Source of the DNA: Sialis fuliginosa | Lineage: Eukaryota; Arthropoda; Insecta; Megaloptera; Sialidae | Assembly: GCA_961205875.1 (NCBI GenBank) | Contig: OY540816.1 | Location: 1,798,001-1,862,000, forward strand | DNA: 64,000 bases | Direction of reading: 5' to 3' | Shown here: piece after piece, positions 57,016-64,000 of the stretch | How positions within the stretch are numbered: position 1 is the first letter of the stretch | Layout: every line of letters begins with the position of its first letter | Position numbers and translations under genes: made by a program | The notes under the pieces: model-generated | Told to the model about the DNA's origin: nothing | The model's input: the letters and a program-made list of their open reading frames with translations, nothing else | Databases searched by the model: none

Positions 57016-58041
57016 ACACAGGTTTACAAAAAAAAAAACAGTTTATGAATATTTGACGAGACCATTGTATCCTTATGTATTTTGACGTCCTGAATCCGAA
57101 TCTGAGGTCCGTTGACCTTGGTTAGCTCAGTTTCAAGGTCATTTTAAGGTCAAATTTTTAAAAATCGTTGAATGATTCTGGTAAAAGGTGATATATAGGT
57201 TTTTCTGGTCGCTGATTCTGAATTTGATGTCCGTTGACCTCTATGAGGTCAGGTTCAGGGTCATTTTAAGAAAAAGTAGGAAAAATCGCTCGAAACAGTA
57301 CATGTAGATTTGAACCTGACCTTGTAGAGGTCAACGGACGTCAAATTCAGAATCAGCGACCAGAGAAACCTATATATCACTTTTTACCAAATTCATTTAG
57401 CGATTTTTAAAAATTTGACCTTGAAATAACCTTGAAACTGACATTTTAGGGGTCTACGGACTTCAAATTTTAATACAGTGACCCTAAATACCTATATGTA
57501 CTGTTTTGTCAGAATTTTCGAGCGATATTTCCCACTTTGACCTTCAAATGACCTTGAACCTGACCTCATAGAGGTCAACGGACGTCAAATTCAGAATCAG
57601 CGACCCGAAAAACCTATATATCACCTTTTACCAGATTCATTTAGCAATTTGAAAAAATAAAAATTTGATCTTAAAATGACCTTTAAACTGACATTGAAGG
57701 GGTCTACGGACCTCAAATTTTAATTAAGCGACCCCAAAAACCTATATGTACTGTTGTCAGAATTTTCGAGCGATTTTTCCTACTTTGACCCTAAAATGAC
57801 CTTGAACCTGAAATCGTAGAGGTCAACGGATGTCAAATTTAGAATCAGCGACCATAAAAACCTATATATCACTTTTTACCAGAATCATTTAGCGATTTTT
57901 AAAAATGTGACTTATAAATGACCTTGAAACTGAGCTAACCAAGGTCAACGGAACTCAGATTCGGATTCAGGACGTCAAAATACATAAGGATACAATGGTC
58001 TCGTCAAATATTCATTATTATTTTTTTTTGTAAACCTGTGT
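57016..58041. mobile_element. Foldback element, ACACAGGTTTAC ends, copy 2
   Basis: Same ends and unit structure as 55396-56425, 1026 bp. The flip point lies earlier (about 57300), so the left arm holds fewer 122-bp units than the right, showing that unit number changes between copies. Confidence 0.8.
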
Positions 58042-58779
58042 AACTAAGTAGGTATATGTATGTGAACTACAGAAGCATTTGTTGACGCGTGCAAGAATAG
58101 ACGCATCAGACGATAATAACTATAAAAAAATCCTATATACTAAATCAATGCTTACATTTTTCGTGTTTTTTGTTTCTTCATTTAGAAGATGGTGAATGCG
58201 TACAACAGATTAAAAAGTATGTGTCACATTTTTCAAATTTCATGCAGCAATAAATAAGCTATGCGCGTGCGCCCGAAAGAAACATTCAAAATGAAATTAT
58301 TGAAGAACACGGCAAGTTAAAGTTAATATTTTTTACAGTGAAGTACTGACTAGATTTTTATTCATATTTATAAATACGAATACTTAAATTTAACAAATAT
58401 TAATAATAATATTAAAATTTTAATGTGAAATACTCAGTTGCTCATTTTTCCCATATAAAAGCCGTATTTGATTGAAGACAAAGAGATTAAACAAGGAAAT
58501 TCGTTATCATACGAAAGAGAACGATTCTCTGAATTAATAACGCGCAAAATGTATTATCGTGTATAGCGCCTACTCTCTATGTTGTGTGAGGCGTGTATAT
58601 AATGACATTTCTATTTTAAAATATCTTAGGGAGATGGATTTCATCTGACATTCAAGTCAAAACTTTATACAAAATTATAACTTTATTTTATGTTATCATT
58701 AATAAATTATTATATTACATACATTTAGGGGAGAGTGGGGTAGTCACGAAAGTGGGGTGATTGCGAATTCAGTGGTTTC
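58042..58779. other. Unannotated DNA
   Basis: No gene. GGGGAGAGTGGGGTAGTCAC near 58731 may be the end of an unidentified element similar in style to text near 46060. Confidence 0.35.
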
Positions 58780-59400
58780 AGTGTGTTATTAGAGGAAACC
58801 GACAGTTGGGCCTACGTCTAGTATCGGACCGTTAACTTTCAGTGTAGTAAGTTTAATTCAATTTTTATATCATATTTCATGTAATATGTTCCGAAGGAAA
58901 TGGAAGTATTGTAATACCGTCGAAAAATCGTGTCCGAGATAAGAGTAGATTCTGATTGTACTACCTTCAAAACGTAAAAAAAGTTAATTTCCGCATGGCG
59001 GCTGTGCGTGTGGCTATGTGTTTGTGTGTCTGGATGTAGAATTTTCGTTCGTTCACGATAACTACTGTAAAAATGCACCGATTGGAAAAAATGTTTGTCT
59101 CGGTGAGTATTACAGACCTATTGATTTTGGTGCTAATCGGATTAGGAGTTATAGAAAAATTCGAAATTTTTTACCTACTATCGTCTAAAAAGTGAACGTT
59201 GCGAATATTATCTCACTAGTTTTGATAAGATTTGGTACATTTATAATTCAATTGAACCCAAGGGAAATTTATTTTTTGTACGTGCCTAAACAGCTATTGA
59301 AGGAGTGGAAACCACCCACAAAAATTTTATTTTAAATATTAATTAATACGTCACTAATTCATGTTGTATTGCAACTAAATTCAAATTGTCAAATTTGTTG
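58780..59400. repeat. Family F repeat, copy 2
   Basis: Collinear with 43190-43960. The short minus frame 58839-59078 overlaps the matching part of the longer frame in copy 1, confirming that both are repeat translations. Confidence 0.6.
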
Positions 59401-59880
59401 TTATTCTACGAATGTATATTATGTTTTTGACATTAGAAAACTAATATTTATAATAAAGAGGAATTTTTCATTTATTAAAAATTATATATTAAAGAACATG
59501 GAAGTCATGGAACCATACATGACTTCCATACCGATATTATAATAAAACTAGGGGCCTTTCCACTGAGCGCCACGCGCCCCAACCCCAAATCGTGCCATAT
59601 TTAGATATTGATAGAAAATATTAAAAAATAATTAATATTAACTCTTGTCTATTCAAATTTTCATAAAAAGTTGTTGTTTAAACGCTGATAATTAATTCTT
59701 GAGTTTGGCGGTGAGAATCATTTTTACCGTTTTCAATAATATTTGTAGTATTGCATCTATAAATTACCCTAACTTCAAACGTACTCGGGTCTCAGCCTTC
59801 GGTTGAGACCCTCGTATGCATACATTATATTATACACTAACCGTTATTTTTAATATTATAAAACTAACTACAAACCTCCA
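59401..59880. other. Unannotated DNA
   Basis: GAGCGCCACGCGCCCCAACC near 59558 is a GC-rich patch without exon borders; CGGGTCTCAGCCTTCGGTTG near 59787 is a small hairpin-like word. No gene. Confidence 0.35.
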
Positions 59881-60320
59881 TATGTGACATTTTTATAGAT
59901 TATACAAAATCGTAAATATCTCTGCTCCTATGCAATATAGAGGGTTGTTTCCTCCCCAACGTCTGTGGTATTTTTCTTGTCGGATCGAATGAAACTAATT
60001 ACAACCCTCCATAAAATATATTTTGTTTAATTTTTTTTATTATATAAAATCGTAAATATCTCGGTTTCTATGCGAGATAGGGGCTGGTTTTTTTCCTAAA
60101 ACCCGCTCCCCCGTATTTTTTCCCGTCGGATCGAGTGAAACTAACTACAAGCATCCATACGTGACAGGGCATGAAATATAAAATTATTTTTGTTTTGTTT
60201 TTTAGTCATTATACAAAAACGTAAATATCTCGGCTCCTATGCGAGACAGAGGGTTGTTTTTCCCCCTAGAACCCCCTTCCCAGAAGTTTTATTCCCTCCG
60301 GATCGAATGAAACTAATTAT
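59881..60320 (+). repeat. Three tandem CGTAAATATCTCGG units
   Basis: CGTAAATATC at about 59911, 60051 and 60220 (spacing about 140 and 169 bp), each followed by CCTATGCGAGATAGAGGGTTG-like text, CCCCC, a CGGATCGAATGAAACTAA segment and ACAACCCTCCATA. The same unit appears near 299, 6558, 6870 and 63290. Confidence 0.7.
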
Positions 60321-60965
60321 AAACTCGACTATATATTTTAATAAAAATCAAAAACTGATAAATTGGCCTACCTGCCCCAGTATTACAGAATCAAAGATTG
60401 AGAGGCGTAAAATCGCATACATTTTAAATATAAATGATAAATTATAACAGATTAAATATTTTTTTACAATGTATTAATGCCCCTTACATAATAGAATATT
60501 ATCTAGAATCTAAGAAGATGACTAAACCACAGCTAAACCCTCAAACTGCAAATCGATTCAATAATAATACTCTAATACAACATAACCTTAATTATGTATT
60601 TTATATAAATCAATACATTTGAATACAAAGTCTTCTTAATCGTACTATATACAAACGTGGATTAGTACACTAATAAACTAGATCCCCGTAACTGCAGAAA
60701 CGGTCCATTGTTGACAATGATGAAGCGATTAGGAACCTTTTGAATTCGGAGAATTTGTGTGTACATATACATAGCTGTTTATTTATCTACTCTATATAGG
60801 AATTGTATACGCATATGTACATTTGTGTGTGGATAGAGCGATAAATTTCCCTGTCAAAGGAATCCCACCCTAACAATAATTAGCGGTATGTATGTAAATG
60901 AACTTGACATAAGTCTTTATGTGTATAGTGAAATTTTGATTGCGCTATTTTATCAGATAACTATT
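60321..60965. other. AT-rich DNA
   Basis: Two short plus frames (60190-60622) have no domains. 60712-60790 matches 54519-54600. Otherwise nothing recognised. Confidence 0.4.
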
Positions 60966-61320
60966 GTTATAGCCCAGGAAATAAATGAAAAAGCATACGG
61001 AAAATGTATGAGGTGCCAAATTTAAACAGTAATTAGAACATGCCCATAATATGTATATATTCTGAAAACTCCCTAGCAAAGTTTGCTCCAACCAACGGCC
61101 CAAAGTTTTGTTTTACAAGAATTTTGTAAACACTGTATCTAATGATTTGTAAAACAAAACTTTGGGCCCTTGGTTGAGGGTGCTTCGGAGCAAAATTTGC
61201 TAGGGAGTTTTCAGAAAATATACATATGGACATGTTCTAATCATTGTTTAAATTTGGCACCTCATACATTTTTCCTTATTTTACACTAGTAAAAAAATTC
61301 TACGTTGCCTGGACTATAAC
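60966..61320. mobile_element. Family J palindromic MITE
   Basis: GTTATAGCCCAGG and CCTGGACTATAAC are inverted; arms pair through ATGTATGAGGTGCCAAATTT, ACATGCCCATAATATGTATA and GCCCAAAGTTTTGTTTTACA to a centre near 61135. 355 bp, no coding sequence. One half occurs at 20995-21150. Confidence 0.75.
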
Positions 61321-61395
61321 TTATTATTCCATTATTTATATTAATTGGTTATGTGTATTGTAAATGAAATATATATCCCGTATTCACAAGTAGTT

Positions 61396-62806
61396 CAAGC
61401 TGCCTAGGCTAAAAAGTATCTAAAATAGGAATTTTTGCGTACAGTTTTAATACTTACAGGAGTTACAAAAGTCGTGTAGAATAATACCCTACGTTTGCTC
61501 TGATTTTGGATGCCCGCGACAGGGGTTATTCATGGTTCAATTGTAAAATTCTTCAGATTTTCTGATTTTTGCTAAATAGCGGTCTAAATAAGTATTAAAC
61601 AAAATAAAAGTTATTCGCTACAAAATTCCCTACAACCTTCATTTTTTTTTAAAATACGCTGATTAAAATGACTGAAAACACACTTTTTTTAAGCTGTAAT
61701 AACTAATAAAGTTTAATGTTTTTTAAGTTGATACCTCTGGAAAATAAACATTCTGTAGTACAGAACATTCACTTAAAATTAGGACCTGATATCATCAACT
61801 GTTTTTGTTTCATTAAATTGTTAATAATGGAATCATGCTTGTCTTTGACTAATAATAAAAGTTTTTGTAAAACCTTTATTTTTGTACAACTGTTTGTATG
61901 TGTTCTCAAAGACTTATATAATCGAGTCCAACCATAAAAAACTAAAAATTTTCAATTCTTTGGCAAATCGTAACACTAAAATCTTATTTTTAAGTTTTTT
62001 TTATTTTAAACCAATTCAATTGTTTCATAGAACCAGAAATATTTTTAAAAAAAGTAAAAATAATAGCCAAGAACCTGCTCTGAATAATTATTTATCTTTT
62101 GGTGAAAACCGCATTCAAATCGATTCAGTAGTTTTTGAGTTATTTAATGTATATTACACACTACACAATTTTTGTAAAAATTGATTGTTTATACAATTAA
62201 TTAACTCTACGTACTTAAAAAGAAGCTTATTTTTGTATCTTTTACCACTTATCTCGAAAACTACTAACTCATACAAACAGTTTTACAAAAATTAAGGTTT
62301 TACAAAAACTTTTATTGTTAGTCAAAGACAAGCATGGTTCCATCCATTATTAACAATTTAATAAAACAAAAACATTTGATGATATCAGCTCCTAATTTTC
62401 AGTGAATGTTCTGTACAACAGAATGTTTATTTAAATGTTTTTTAAGTTGTTACCTCCAGAGGTATCAACTTAAAAAACATTAAAGTTTATTAGTTATTAC
62501 AGCTTAAAAAAAGTGTGTTTTCAGCCATTTTTATCAGCGGATAAAAAAATTAATTTTTTTCAAAATGATGGTTGTAGGGAATTTTGTAGCGAATAACTTT
62601 TTTTTCAAACTTTTTTTTGTAGACCGCTATTTAGTAAAAAATCATAAAATCTGAAGAATATTGCAATTGAACCATGGTTAACCCCTGTCGCGGACAGCCA
62701 AAATCGGAGCAAACTTAGGGTATTATTCTACACCACTTTTGTAACATATCCTGTAAGTATTAAAATTGTATGCAAAAATAATCGGTTTTAGCCTCCACAG
62801 CCTGGA
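61396..62806. mobile_element. Large foldback element
   Basis: Inverted arms of about 600 bp: ATACTTACAGGAGTTACAAA near 61450 against TTTGTAACATATCCTGTAAG near 62738; CTTGTCTTTGACTAATAATA near 61839 against TATTGTTAGTCAAAGACAAG near 62313. The ends near CTGCCTAGGCTAAA and TTTTAGCCTCCACAGCC are approximate. The frame 61882-62184 spans the centre and shows no domain. Confidence 0.72.
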
Positions 62807-63160
62807 CTAAAGCTGGGTTAATGTGATAATTTTCAGAAAATATGCACATTTATTTAGGCTCAGAAAGTATTTAATAGAGATCAAAACATTCTTTGCAAAA
62901 CGATAAACCGAAGTAACTATATAATGAATTATGACATTATAGAATATATATTTAATTTACTAGTTGATTAACATAATATTGTATTTGCGAATTTTTATTA
63001 TTGTTACGTATATATACAGTTCCAATGGAATTAATTTTTTTATATGTTTGTGTTGGAGGGTGTTACAAGCATGATCTTGTCACAATCAGTAACTGTTTAT
63101 TTTTATGATTAGTTTCATTGTGATATTGGTTTTCTGTTTAATTCTTAGGATATATAAAAT
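62807..63160. other. Unannotated AT-rich DNA
   Basis: Nothing recognised. Confidence 0.4.
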
Positions 63161-63164
63161 ACCA

Positions 63165-63660
63165 GCAGACTTACCTGCTGCGTCGCCCGCGTTGTTTATT
63201 ATTTTTATGTTGACAGCACAAATAATATTTTAAGACAGGGGATGAAATTATTATTTTTTCTTTTTATTCATTATAATGCAATATCGCAAATATCTCAGTT
63301 CCTATGCGAGATAGATATTGTTTTTCCCCTTAAAACCCCCAAACAAAATTTCTCATACAAACATTTCCACCCCCTTGCAACCCGTTAGGAGTTGAATTTT
63401 GATGAATGCTGAAACGCATGTTTCAATATTTGTATTGTAGAATATTTATTTTAAGTTTCAAGTAAATCCAACCAAAAAAATATTTTTTTCTATACAAATT
63501 TGTACATCCCCTTTTACCCCCGTAGAGGTTGATTTCGTAAAATCCTTTCTTGGTGGGTACTTACATCATAAAAAGGAAGACACCCTTGAAATTTCACGGG
63601 ATTTCGGCTCGGCAATGATGAATCAGTCAGTCAGTCAGGACATATGTATCTACTAGTGTC
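63165..63660 (+). repeat. Family G/H composite repeat
   Basis: Starts near CCTGCTGCGTCGCCCGCG, passes one CGTAAATATCTC-type unit (63290), TTCCACCCCCTTGCAACC, AGTTTCAAGTAAATCC, GGAAGACACCCTTGAAATTT and ends in GATGAATCAGTCAGTCAGTC. Likely the 3' part of an insect retroelement or SINE; no protein is encoded. Confidence 0.6.
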
Positions 63661-64000
63661 GCCCGTGGTTAAAATTCAACCAATACAATATTTTACCTGC
63701 CTTAACGGCAACATACACATATTTTTTGTGCATCTATGGCACAGTACCTAACCAAACCTAACCTATCTTACCTAACCATTCCCCTCCTTTCATAGTAAAT
63801 ACAAAAAAAATATGACAAATCGATGTTCATCCTTTAATATAGATCTCTCAAAATAACAATAGTTAACACAAATATATTTTCCGTTTACTTTTAGACAAAA
63901 ATAAGTGAAATCGTAAGTGTAATTCAAAATGAATAAATTGGAAACTTACTTCATTTTATATTATTAAGGGTAAAAGCTATTATTTACCACAATAATTTCC
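63661..64000. other. Unannotated DNA with CCTAAC words
   Basis: Scattered ACCTAACC words at 63748-63777. No gene. Confidence 0.4.

Larger units (their letters stand above)
54804..58041. repeat. Inverted-tandem array with many TCAAGGTCA sites
   Basis: One half foldback (54804-55098) and two complete ones (55396-56425, 57016-58041) with ACACAGGTTTAC ends. Arms are built from degenerate units of about 122 bp containing CTGGTCGCTGATTCTGAA, GAGGTCAGGTTCAAGGTCA and GGTAAAAGGTGATATATAGG. A spacer of about 295 bp (55101-55395) recurs at 56721-57015; it and the start of the following foldback are near-identical at an offset of exactly 1620 bp. Spacers include one arm of the CAGGGCTTCGAACCG MITE. No coding sequence. 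Confidence 0.85.

Noticed and set aside
59881-60320. CRISPR-like regular repeats
   Set aside because: Units are 140-169 bp, diverged, without short constant repeats and unique spacers, and the genome is eukaryotic.
61882-62184. 100-residue frame at the centre of a large hairpin
   Set aside because: AT-driven composition, no domain, and it spans the symmetry axis of a non-autonomous foldback.
63165-63215. Possible minus-strand exon ending before a perfect GTAAGT donor, reading IINNAGDAAG, which could precede the PDZ part
   Set aside because: No acceptor is present upstream, the CTGCGTCGCCCGCG text is the start of a repeat also hinted at near 63655, and joining it to the PDZ exon would leave the domain several residues short.

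Overview
The window is nuclear DNA of a repeat-rich, AT-rich animal genome, most likely an insect. Three things point there: a piggyBac-family transposase relic, short (CCTAA)n/(TTAGG)n runs inside repeats, and retroelement-like tails ending CTTTCGCATTTATAATA of the kind common in insects. The order within insects cannot be fixed from the sequence. No bacterial-type operons, no tRNA or rRNA genes and no complete protein-coding gene were recognised.

Host gene. Three GC-rich islands read on the minus strand have good splice borders and compatible phases: 33760-34059 (C-terminal part of a PDZ domain), 21861-22176 (proline-rich linker) and 16856-16968 (acidic/Ser/Pro linker). They look like consecutive internal exons of one PDZ-domain protein, separated by introns of about 11.6 kb and 4.9 kb. 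The first and last exons lie outside the window. A (GT)n run sits just upstream of the third exon on the transcribed strand.

Repeats. Nearly everything else is a nested graveyard of DNA transposons and inverted-repeat elements. It includes hAT-type elements, three of them with perfect 8-bp target duplications (5082-5428, 5969-7483, 12737-13528). There are TA-flanked Tc1/mariner/pogo-like MITEs (1789-2081, 9212-11396, 22288-25098, 48410-48702, 49399-49839) and a family of large foldback elements with CAGGG ends and TA flanks (3438-4971, 18160-19090, 37556-39115 and relatives). A piggyBac relic with a TTAA duplication (9662-11139) is inserted into another TIR element. Several multi-copy families (here called A, B, C, D, F, H, J, L, N) occur 2-5 times each. 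One solo-LTR-like fossil (53170-53884) sits inside a family A copy, whose uninterrupted sequence is visible in another copy.

Most notable signals. (1) Two copies of a short repeat contain what looks like a complete type I hammerhead self-cleaving ribozyme (16512-16555 minus, 50490-50533 plus); a third, degraded candidate lies at 49262-49308. (2) A 3.2-kb array of inverted, tandemly organised units (54804-58041) carries about fifteen exact copies of TCAAGGTCA, the extended half-site of NR5A/ERR-type nuclear receptors, commonly spaced about 122 bp. (3) Several kilobase-scale hairpin elements lie within the introns of the PDZ gene and would be transcribed as long hairpins.
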